Of a stretch of 6,344 nucleotides of DNA, positions 1 through 5,898 are shown piece by piece. Every line of letters begins with the position of its first letter. Positions within the stretch are counted from its first letter, which is position 1. The DNA comes from Chloroflexota bacterium (GTDB lineage Bacteria; Chloroflexota; Anaerolineae; Promineifilales; Promineifilaceae): positions 1,310,377-1,316,720 of the forward strand of contig CP070688.1 in assembly GCA_020353135.1 (NCBI GenBank), given 5' to 3'. Made by a program: the position numbers and the translations under genes. The notes under the pieces were generated by a model. It ran no database searches. It saw only the letters and a program-made list of their open reading frames with translations, and was not told the origin of the DNA.

Positions 1-803
1 CGCAACGTGACCAATAGAATGAGCACAAAAGCATACATGCTGGCCGCAAGCCCTAAGAATGGGCCACGGCTGTTGGTCCAATAGATGGCGATCAGCTGAA
101 TTGCTAAGGCGAAGATGTAGATGGAAGATCGGATCACGTCGGCCGCGTCCAGCTGTTCGTCGGTGAGGATATTGGTAAAGGCGTCGATGATCCTGGCCAG
201 CGTCAGCGGAACAACCATGATGATGTACGCCGCAATAAAGATCGAATTACCCATGCTGCCAGCCACCCGGCGCTGCGTGTCGCCTCCCCACGGCAGCGGA
301 TCCAGATTAAAGTGCTGTAGCATCGCGTAAAGAGAAACTGGTATGCTGACTACGATAACTGTCGTGACCACCCGCGACACCTGGTCCCGGCCGCGCATGG
401 TAGCCACCATGAGGGCAAATATGACAATATACGATAGCGTGGTATAGGCCCCTTGCAGGCGCTGATAAGAGCCAGCCCAACTGACAACCGGCGTGATCGA
501 GAATGCCGTGGCTACCAGATAGACAACAGCCAGCAAGAACACCGCCAGAACAAACGGCATCCGCCATATCGAGTCCTCACCCCGCCAACTCAACCAGCTT
601 AGTGAGCGCCAACCCTGCCGGTCGACGAACTTCACCAGCCATACGCCCGCCATGAGTACGGCAATCGAACGAAGCAGTGTCAGCTTGTCAGGCTCGAACA
701 CTCGCGAGGAGTGGATGTTAAAGAACAAGGGCGTAACGACGACTGCCGCAAGCCAGCCGGCCTCCAGCAAACCATCGCAATAGCGCTGCAGTTTAGAGTC
801 CAT
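1..803 (-). CDS. O-antigen ligase/polymerase-type membrane protein, 3' end outside window
   Basis: The reading frame opens with ATG at 803-801 and stays open for 267 codons to the left edge, so the C-terminus is missing. The visible part is strongly hydrophobic, with about eight likely membrane segments (roughly residues 12-30, 42-60, 83-103, 122-135, 143-163, 187-205, 226-242 and 249-267). Family-like landmarks are FEPDKLTLLR (36-45), WAGSYQRLQG (109-118), AGSMGN (181-186) and TNSRGPFLG (253-261); the last resembles the conserved stretch of the Wzy/WaaL (O-antigen ligase) family. Such proteins act in the cytoplasmic membrane, polymerising lipid-linked repeat units or transferring glycan to an acceptor on the outer face. 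The polysaccharide genes upstream fit this role. Many Chloroflexota homologues carry a TPR tail, which would lie outside the window. An in-frame TGA lies 27 bp upstream of the ATG, with only a TTG between them, so the ATG is the best start; its ribosome site is weak. Polymerase and ligase cannot be told apart here. Confidence 0.8.
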   Translation of the reverse strand, partial: MDSKLQRYCDGLLEAGWLAAVVVTPLFFNIHSSRVFEPDKLTLLRSIAVLMAGVWLVKFVDRQGWRSLSWLSWRGEDSIWRMPFVLAVFLLAVVYLVATAFSITPVVSWAGSYQRLQGAYTTLSYIVIFALMVATMRGRDQVSRVVTTVIVVSIPVSLYAMLQHFNLDPLPWGGDTQRRVAGSMGNSIFIAAYIIMVVPLTLARIIDAFTNILTDEQLDAADVIRSSIYIFALAIQLIAIYWTNSRGPFLGLAASMYAFVLILLVTL

Positions 804-850
804 ATTCGTTCCACGAGCCGCCAATATTCATATGTTTTGGTCTGGCGCGA

Positions 851-879
851 ATCTTACCGCAGGGGTCAATGCGTGGCAA
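851..879 (-). promoter_or_regulatory. Candidate sigma-70-like promoter for the O-antigen ligase-type gene
   Basis: On the minus strand TTGCCA (879-874, five of six matches to the -35 consensus) is followed after exactly 17 bases by TAAGAT (856-851, four of six matches to -10). It lies in the only sizeable gap between genes (804-892), about 48 bp before the ATG at 803, leaving room for a short leader. This suggests the membrane-protein gene can be transcribed apart from the upstream operon. It is a motif match only; a match of this quality can arise by chance. Confidence 0.35.
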
Positions 880-886
880 TGTCCCC
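862..886. promoter_or_regulatory. Imperfect dyad overlapping the -35 element (operator or weak hairpin)
   Basis: On the minus strand GGGGACATTG and CATTGACCCC flank the 5-base loop CCACG. Eight of ten arm positions pair, with two symmetric mismatches. The element starts 6 bp after the stop codon of the WbuB-like glycosyltransferase gene and covers the candidate -35 box. No T-run follows, so a classical intrinsic terminator is unlikely. It could be an operator or simply a chance palindrome. Confidence 0.25.
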
Positions 887-892
887 CCGGAG

Positions 893-2134
893 CTATTTAC
901 CCGGGCTTTCCGTGACGCTCTTGGATAGCAATGACGCCAGTTCACTCGCCTGGGCCTGGCGCGAATATCTTGCTACCGCGATCTTGCGTCCATTTTCGCC
1001 CAGGCGTTGCTTCAGCGCCGATTCCTCGTACAGGCGCACAATTGCGGCCCGAAGCGCTGCGGCATCGCCCGGTTCTGTTACTAGACCGGCCTGGCTCTCC
1101 TCGACGACCGCTCGTGTCTCTCCTTCCGCACACACGATGACCGGCACGGCGCAGGCCATTGAATCATAAACCTTAACTGGGAAGCCGCCGGCGATTTGCG
1201 GCTTGCGCATGGGAACAAGCGATACATCGGCCGCATTGAAGAAGTCCGGGATTCTCGCCCGCGGCTGGCTGGGCAAAAACGTGACGTTCACAAGCCCAAG
1301 CTCATCGGCCCGAGTCACCGTGGCTGTCTTGGTCGGTCCATCGCCAACCATCAGCAAGTGAAAATCGGGGACCGACTGCAGCTCGGCAACCGCTTCTAGA
1401 AGATAATCGAAGTCATATGCCAGGCCGTGCAGCCCCGCATATAGGGCGACGAAGTTGTGCTGTAGCCCCAACTCCTCGCGTAGTAACGCCCCTCTCTCCC
1501 GTTGCGGTTTGAAGAGGTCCACATTCGTCCCATTGCGTATCAGGACTAGCTTCTCGGCCGGAACACCTCGTTCCCGCAGCCGATTCATGCTTTCGTCCGC
1601 CGTCACGACTATTCTCTTCGCCCGCTTGTAGCAACGCTCCTCCAACCAAGTTGCCCAGCCGATATAACGCGGATTGCGCAATTCGCCCAATACGACGGCC
1701 GCTTCAGGCCACAAATCGCGGACCTCGAGGAAGAGTGGAATGCGACGCATCAAATTCAGGACGAGCCCGGCGCCGCCGACGAAGAGTGGCGGCGAAGTCA
1801 CGTACAAGGCATCGATTCGGCCGCGAACCAGGAAAAGACCGGCCAGGATTGCCATGATCATGTAGCTCACATAGAAGGCCACACGACGACCGAACGTCTT
1901 TCTCGGCGAAGCCTTTACCCACACCCGGATCACGTCGATGCCATCGTCCCTCTCCCGCTCGAATAGCTTGCCTCGGTATGATTTCGGAATGACGCCCGTC
2001 GGATGGTTGGGGAACTCGGTGATGATCGTCACCTCGTGCCCAGCCCTAACCAGACCACGAGCCATCTCATAGGCTCTGATCTGCGTGGCGCCGATCTCTG
2101 GCGGGTAGTATTGGGATAGGTAAAGGACGCGCAT
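893..2134 (-). CDS. WbuB-like glycosyltransferase, family GT4
   Basis: A 413-residue protein with the GT-B layout of family GT4, close in style to the WbuB group (often annotated as amino-sugar transferases of O-antigen synthesis). The N-terminal acceptor domain opens with SQYYPPEIGATQIRAYEMA (7-25) and FPNHPTG (41-47), followed by a hydrophobic stretch (about 86-103) that could seat the enzyme on the membrane, and by LEVRDLWPEA (136-145). The C-terminal nucleotide-sugar domain shows YAGLHG (232-237), VGDGP (263-267) and FPVKVYDSMAC (318-328), with Lys321 and Asp324 where most GT4 enzymes have Lys and Glu. The expected role is cytoplasmic transfer of a sugar from a nucleotide donor to a lipid-linked acceptor; the sugar cannot be read from sequence. 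It starts 6 bp after the stop of the upstream glycosyltransferase gene. No good Shine-Dalgarno is seen, so translational coupling is likely. Length is normal and the gene appears intact. Confidence 0.9.
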   Translation of the reverse strand: MRVLYLSQYYPPEIGATQIRAYEMARGLVRAGHEVTIITEFPNHPTGVIPKSYRGKLFERERDDGIDVIRVWVKASPRKTFGRRVAFYVSYMIMAILAGLFLVRGRIDALYVTSPPLFVGGAGLVLNLMRRIPLFLEVRDLWPEAAVVLGELRNPRYIGWATWLEERCYKRAKRIVVTADESMNRLRERGVPAEKLVLIRNGTNVDLFKPQRERGALLREELGLQHNFVALYAGLHGLAYDFDYLLEAVAELQSVPDFHLLMVGDGPTKTATVTRADELGLVNVTFLPSQPRARIPDFFNAADVSLVPMRKPQIAGGFPVKVYDSMACAVPVIVCAEGETRAVVEESQAGLVTEPGDAAALRAAIVRLYEESALKQRLGENGRKIAVARYSRQAQASELASLLSKSVTESPGK

Positions 2135-2140
2135 GGCGAA

Positions 2141-3313
2141 TTACGTGCCCTGGGTTGGTTCAGGTGCGAGCACTATCTGGTAGAAGTCAAGCAACCTGGC
2201 TTGCTCAGATTCCCAGGTGTAGGACGCAAGAACATAGGCGCGGCCGCGCTCGCCCATACTTGCCGTCTCTTCTGGACACTGCATCAGGCGCCTTACTGCC
2301 TCGGCGTGGGCACCTGGTTCCTCCGGCGGAACCATTATTCCACACTGAGCTTCTTCAATATAACGACGGCGATGTGGATAGTCGGCGCTGATCACGGGCA
2401 ATTCGCACAACAAGTACTCAAACAGCTTGGTCGCTATTCCCGGGTTCGAGTACTGGAGCGTGTTCAGTCCCGGCAGGAGTCCGGCATCAGCATTTGCCAG
2501 ATAATGTTTAAGCTCTTCGTGAGGTACTGGACCCAACCAGTGCACGTAGTCGGTCAAGCCGTTGTGTTCACAGAATTCAGCCAGCTCAGTCATATAATCT
2601 GTTGATACAGCCCTCCCAACCAGGTATAGATGGACGCTATGTTCATTGCCAACGTGGAGCAACCGCATCGCTTCGAGTACGATGTTGATGCCCCGCTTCG
2701 GCAGAATGAGCCCCACATAGATCAGTTTGAATCCGGTCGTGTCAAGCGCCTGATGGGGAATCCCACCCTCAAAAAGCTTTGCCAAGGGCAAGTTGCGCAC
2801 GACCGCGATGGGTCGGCCAGTCTGTTTGTAGAGTGGCACCAGGCCGTCCACCGCACAGATGACGCCATCTACCCATCGCAGCAAGAGCCCTTGAAGAGCA
2901 TTCGCCGCGGCCCTCGTCCACGGCCGCAGCCGGGCTGGAATCCAGTATTTGTCAGCCAGTGAATCCACGAAGTACTCGTGAACGTCAAAGATGAGTTTAA
3001 CCCCTGAACCCAGGGAGAGCTTCAACAGCGGTCCAATCAACAGCAGTTCAGGATCGTGAAAGTGTACGACCTCTGGCTTGATATCAAGCGCCTGCCTCAA
3101 CAACCGTAGCCACACGAGTGGCCTGGCCAGCCGTCTCGCGACGGGCTTTACGCCTCTGACGGTCACACCGTGACGCTTTTTCAGCTCAAAGTCGGCCGGT
3201 ACAACAAACGTAACGTCATAACCTGCCTCTGCGAGCGTCACGCTTTCCCTGTGGAAGATCCGCCCGTCGTCGCTCTGGTGCACCGACGTAAGAACGCACA
3301 ATTTCTTAGCCAC
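2141..3313 (-). CDS. Glycosyltransferase, family GT4 (HFHDPELL type)
   Basis: A 390-residue GT-B glycosyltransferase. The N-terminal domain begins KKLCVLTSVHQSDDGRIFHR (3-22), a typical opening of this group, and carries VHFHDPELL (83-91) and FDVHEYF (109-115), both hallmarks of GT4 enzymes in capsule and exopolysaccharide loci. The C-terminal donor domain has YVGLILPKRGI (199-209), LVGR (231-234) and ATKLFEYLLCELPVISA (294-310), where Lys296 and Glu299 match the donor-binding positions. It is predicted to act in the cytoplasm, adding one sugar to a growing lipid-linked oligosaccharide; donor and acceptor are unknown. The start is GTG at 3313-3311: it is the first start codon after an in-frame TGA (the WbqC gene's own stop), it is preceded by a GGAG 10 bases away, and residue 3 onward matches the family opening. 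It lies 6 bp after the WbqC gene and 6 bp before the next glycosyltransferase gene. It appears intact. Confidence 0.9.
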   Translation of the reverse strand: MAKKLCVLTSVHQSDDGRIFHRESVTLAEAGYDVTFVVPADFELKKRHGVTVRGVKPVARRLARPLVWLRLLRQALDIKPEVVHFHDPELLLIGPLLKLSLGSGVKLIFDVHEYFVDSLADKYWIPARLRPWTRAAANALQGLLLRWVDGVICAVDGLVPLYKQTGRPIAVVRNLPLAKLFEGGIPHQALDTTGFKLIYVGLILPKRGINIVLEAMRLLHVGNEHSVHLYLVGRAVSTDYMTELAEFCEHNGLTDYVHWLGPVPHEELKHYLANADAGLLPGLNTLQYSNPGIATKLFEYLLCELPVISADYPHRRRYIEEAQCGIMVPPEEPGAHAEAVRRLMQCPEETASMGERGRAYVLASYTWESEQARLLDFYQIVLAPEPTQGT

Positions 3314-3319
3314 CGACGA

Positions 3320-4009
3320 TCAACTCCGGGCTACGAACTGGCCGCCGTCGCCGCCGCAGTTGAACAGAAGGTCCACGACCGACAGATTGGGCACGAATTC
3401 GCCATGAAGCTGGGGATAAACGGGGCAGGTGAAGTCCTGATAGATCAGGTCAACCCCTGCGGCCGAGAACATCGCCGGATCGTTGTACTTCCTGGCGCCT
3501 TGTCCCGACAGATACTGGCTGGCCCCGAGCTCCCGGCAAATGTTGACGATCAATTCGCTTTTGGCGCCACTGTTCAACGACAACTGCGACAACAGAAGAG
3601 TTTGAGTATGTATATTCAGCGCCTCAGCACAGTAGCGAATCATCGCAAGATTAATCTCGAGCAGCGAATTGCTCTGGTGCAACAGCGCGTCTATCTCGTC
3701 AAAATGGGCGCCGAAGTATGGCGCTTTGCTATAAGCCATCTGAATGCTCTTCAGGTGCTTCCTTTGCCAGCCGTTGGCCGCCGTCCGCACCTCCGCGTAG
3801 GAAACTTTGCCTTGCCGTCCTTTTGGAATCGAGACCGGCATTGTCAACTGCAGGACACCCTGAGCGGTCTTGATCCGGTTCCTGTTGGCCACACTGGTAC
3901 CGCGCGGAAATTGAACCGTGTCGAGCAGTACGAATACATCTGAGTGGGCCATTTTGTGGAAATAGCCGATCCAGGGCAGGTAATTTGGCTGGTGAACCGC
4001 TACTATCAT
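3320..4009 (-). CDS. WbqC-family protein
   Basis: A 229-residue protein that matches the WbqC-like family along its length. Landmarks are the N-terminal HQPNYLPWIGYFHKM (6-20), FVLLDTVQFPR (26-36), the basic NRNRIK (42-47), YLSGQGARKY (166-175) and the C-terminal FVPNLSVVDLLFNCG (205-219). The length is typical and there is no signal peptide or membrane segment, so it should be cytoplasmic. The family is named from an O-antigen gene cluster and is common in polysaccharide loci, often near amino-sugar genes; I know of no firmly established reaction. Sitting two genes after a sugar deacetylase, it may help attach a substituent to a freed amino group, but that is inference. It starts with ATG 4 bp after the stop of the sulfatase-fold gene and has no clear ribosome site, which suggests coupled translation. 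His6, Arg43 and Arg45 are good candidate functional residues by their place in the motifs. It appears complete. Confidence 0.9.
   Translation of the reverse strand: MIVAVHQPNYLPWIGYFHKMAHSDVFVLLDTVQFPRGTSVANRNRIKTAQGVLQLTMPVSIPKGRQGKVSYAEVRTAANGWQRKHLKSIQMAYSKAPYFGAHFDEIDALLHQSNSLLEINLAMIRYCAEALNIHTQTLLLSQLSLNSGAKSELIVNICRELGASQYLSGQGARKYNDPAMFSAAGVDLIYQDFTCPVYPQLHGEFVPNLSVVDLLFNCGGDGGQFVARS
3324..3327 (-). promoter_or_regulatory. Shine-Dalgarno GGAG for the GTG-started glycosyltransferase
   Basis: GGAG lies 10 bases before the GTG at 3313 and falls within the last codons of the WbqC-family gene. It supports GTG as the true start, as no ATG is available between the preceding stop and the conserved N-terminus. 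Confidence 0.5.
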
Positions 4010-4013
4010 GAGA

Positions 4014-5222
4014 TTAAATGTAACCTAAATCGCTCAGGCGCTGAGTCAACAGTGCCTCTTCTTCGGCCGACAGCCTATCCACGTCCCGATCCGCCAGTTG
4101 CTGGTCGACGGCCTCCTTCATTCGTTCAGCCTCGGAGGTCCGCTCTGCAAACTGGTTGTCCTTCTCGCGGCCGTCTGTCGACAGATCGTATAATTCCTCA
4201 GTGCCCAGATCCAAGTTGCGGATGTACTTGAATGGCGGCTCACGCAGGCAGATTTTCGAAAGCTGGCCATGTTCGCTCGTGGAGCAATATGCAGCCCGAT
4301 TCGCTGCCCGATCGCCACTGATTAACTCTCGGATAGAGTCTCCGTCGTAGCCCGCATCTGGTTGTGGAATCTCTGCGAATTCGAGAATCGTGGGCAGAAG
4401 ATCAACCGTGCGGACCTGCCCGCCGATTACCCGGCCGGCCGGCAGACGGGCTGGCCAGTGCATGATCAACGGCACCATGATTGTCTCGTCATACAAGAAC
4501 CGGCCGTGAAGATGGTGTATGCCCTCTATTTGGCCGCTGTCCTCGAAGCGCTCGCCCCACGACTCGCCATGGTCGCTCATGAAGATGAAAAGCGTGTCGT
4601 CGAGGATGCCCTGATCGACCAGCAGATCAACCAGGCGCCGTACCTGGCGACTACTGCAATACTCAATAGACCTGGCATATGCTTCTTGACTCGAGCGAAC
4701 GGCCGCCGGATCGCCGGTTTGAAGCTTCTCGATGAACAGGCGTTTGGCGTCTTTCCATGCCGGCCGATCGCTATGCTGCACCTGGTAGGGCATGTGCGTC
4801 GCCCAACTGTGCACCAGCAGGAAGAATTCCTGGCTCGCATTATTCGCCAGCCAGCGACACACCTCGTCCATATCACCCGTATTTCCCTGGACGTTGGCAT
4901 AGGGCATCGCCGAAAACAAGTAGTCGCGGTCGAAGACAAAACTGGCCACTTCGTGCCGGTTTTCGGCGAAGACGTGAAACAGGGTTGGTATGGAATGGGG
5001 CAGACCCTTGTCCCAAGTAAAGACCTGATGCTTGTGGGCGTAGATGCCAGAGATGATGGATGCGGTTGACGGGGCGGTCCACGGCGCCGCCGTGACTACC
5101 TGGTCAAAACGCGTTCCGGCCGAAGCCAGGGCGTCGATCGCCGGCGTCTGGATTCTCGGATTGCCGTAGCAGCCCAGATAATCGGGGCGCACGGCGTCGG
5201 CAATAAACAGGATACATTTCAT
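4014..5222 (-). CDS. Sulfatase/alkaline-phosphatase-superfamily hydrolase or transferase with Thr nucleophile
   Basis: A 402-residue protein with the sulfatase fold. Visible landmarks are the metal-site start IADAVRPDYLGCYG (7-20), the nucleophile loop APWTAPSTASIISG (46-59), HSWATHMPY (138-146), the metal-site FMSDHGESWGE (214-224) with Asp217 and His218, HGRFLYDE (239-246), and the usual ending LSDLGYI. No signal peptide is seen, so it looks cytoplasmic. True sulfatases have Cys or Ser in C/S-x-P-x-R, converted to formylglycine. Here the aligned residue is Thr49 and the Arg position is Thr53. Formylglycine cannot form, so phosphate-ester or phospho-group transfer chemistry, as in phosphoethanolamine transferases that use Thr, is more plausible than sulfate removal. 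Many similar proteins in polysaccharide clusters are annotated only as 'sulfatase'. It lies 3 bp after the PIG-L gene and 4 bp before the WbqC gene. Fold assignment is firm; reaction and substrate are not. Confidence 0.9.
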   Translation of the reverse strand: MKCILFIADAVRPDYLGCYGNPRIQTPAIDALASAGTRFDQVVTAAPWTAPSTASIISGIYAHKHQVFTWDKGLPHSIPTLFHVFAENRHEVASFVFDRDYLFSAMPYANVQGNTGDMDEVCRWLANNASQEFFLLVHSWATHMPYQVQHSDRPAWKDAKRLFIEKLQTGDPAAVRSSQEAYARSIEYCSSRQVRRLVDLLVDQGILDDTLFIFMSDHGESWGERFEDSGQIEGIHHLHGRFLYDETIMVPLIMHWPARLPAGRVIGGQVRTVDLLPTILEFAEIPQPDAGYDGDSIRELISGDRAANRAAYCSTSEHGQLSKICLREPPFKYIRNLDLGTEELYDLSTDGREKDNQFAERTSEAERMKEAVDQQLADRDVDRLSAEEEALLTQRLSDLGYI

Positions 5223-5225
5223 GAT

Positions 5226-5864
5226 CTAATCCGCCACGAGTCGCAACACTTCAAATGCCTCGGCGAAACGGCCCTCGATTTGCGTCCCTCTTGTTCTGGC
5301 CAGGCTCCACATGAACTCCTCGTCAAGATAGGCTCTATGAGCCTGGCTCTTGTAGCAGTGCAGAGCTTCAATTTTCTTGGCCACGTGCCGCTCTTCCAGC
5401 GCGATGAAGCACTTTGTCTCAAACACAATGTTATTCCATGGCTCTTCGTAGCCCAATACTGTATGGCGCTTGTAGGCCCGCAAACCTTCGGCCGCGACGA
5501 CCTGGTGGTCCTGGTGGATATCGTTCAAGGAAGGCACGAGGACCAGATCCGGCGCCAATTCTTGTCTCAGATCGACCATGGCCTGAAGGATTTCTTGCCG
5601 GTGCTTTGGAAACTGCCTGACTGGGAAGTCGAACAATATCAAGTTCTCGCTTGGGATTCCAAGGACCTTGGTCGCCTCACTTACTTCAACCTCAAGTATA
5701 TTGTCCGGAAATTCCGGCCGGACAGAAGTTCGCGCCGTCGAAAAGGCCACGTAGAATACCTGGCTTTGGTTCTCGACAAACCTGGCAATGCTCCCGCCGC
5801 AGCCGATCTCTCCATCGTCGGTGTGCGGCGCCAACACCAGCACCCTGTCAGCCAATAGCGTCAT
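5226..5864 (-). CDS. PIG-L/LmbE-family sugar N-deacetylase
   Basis: A 212-residue PIG-L-family protein. These zinc enzymes remove the acetyl group from N-acetylated amino sugars such as GlcNAc-containing conjugates. The N-terminus carries the family signature APHTDDGEIGCGG (12-24): by analogy with MshB, His14 and Asp17 bind zinc and Asp16 acts as general base. NDIHQDHQ (114-121) supplies the second half of the site, with His120 as third zinc ligand and His117 as catalytic helper. Thr15 replaces the more common Pro, a tolerated variant. There is no signal peptide or membrane segment, so it is probably cytoplasmic and works on a nucleotide sugar or on a lipid-linked glycan before export. The ATG at 5864 has a strong ribosome site, and the gene lies 34 bp after the preceding glycosyltransferase gene. 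Length is typical and all catalytic residues are present. The exact substrate is unknown. Confidence 0.92.
   Translation of the reverse strand: MTLLADRVLVLAPHTDDGEIGCGGSIARFVENQSQVFYVAFSTARTSVRPEFPDNILEVEVSEATKVLGIPSENLILFDFPVRQFPKHRQEILQAMVDLRQELAPDLVLVPSLNDIHQDHQVVAAEGLRAYKRHTVLGYEEPWNNIVFETKCFIALEERHVAKKIEALHCYKSQAHRAYLDEEFMWSLARTRGTQIEGRFAEAFEVLRLVAD
5230..5235 (-). promoter_or_regulatory. Shine-Dalgarno GGCGGA for the sulfatase-fold gene
   Basis: GGCGGA ends 7 bases before the ATG at 5222 and lies in the last codons of the PIG-L gene, whose TAG stop (5228-5226) sits 3 bp before that ATG. The placement supports this start and suggests coupled translation of the two genes. Confidence 0.45.
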
Positions 5865-5870
5865 TCAACA

Positions 5871-5878
5871 CTTCCTCT
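5871..5878 (-). promoter_or_regulatory. Strong Shine-Dalgarno AGAGGAAG for the PIG-L deacetylase gene
   Basis: AGAGGAAG lies on the minus strand, with its AGGA core ending 8 bases before the ATG at 5864. It is the clearest ribosome site in the window and falls in the 34-bp gap after the preceding glycosyltransferase gene. It fixes the deacetylase start and suggests independent translation initiation here. I see no promoter in this gap. Confidence 0.6.
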
Positions 5879-5898
5879 CTCTGCAGGTTATCTTCAGG

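Noticed and set aside
307..567. Minus-strand 86-codon open frame inside the O-antigen ligase-type gene
   Set aside because: It is out of frame with the membrane protein, whose frame is open from 803 to the window edge with regular membrane segments.
793..831. Twelve-residue minus-strand reading frame (MNIGGSWNEYGL) whose stop overlaps the start of the O-antigen ligase-type gene
   Set aside because: Its position suggests a leader peptide, but there is no ribosome site before its ATG, no codon bias signal at this length and no attenuator-like structure.
862..886. Rho-independent terminator after the WbuB-like gene
   Set aside because: The stem has two mismatches in ten and no T-run follows on the minus strand, so I kept it only as a weak dyad.
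711..1169. Plus-strand open frame (152 codons) across the 804-892 gap
   Set aside because: It overlaps the ends of two well-supported minus-strand genes, has no recognisable domain and no clear ribosome site.
3170..3943. Long plus-strand open frame (257 codons) antisense to the WbqC and glycosyltransferase genes
   Set aside because: It lies wholly opposite two genes with clear family motifs, its translation has no recognisable domain, and it spans the junction of both. It is a by-product of codon use on the other strand.
4362..5069. Long plus-strand open frame (235 codons) antisense to the sulfatase-fold gene
   Set aside because: It sits entirely within a gene with intact motifs on the minus strand and shows no family features.
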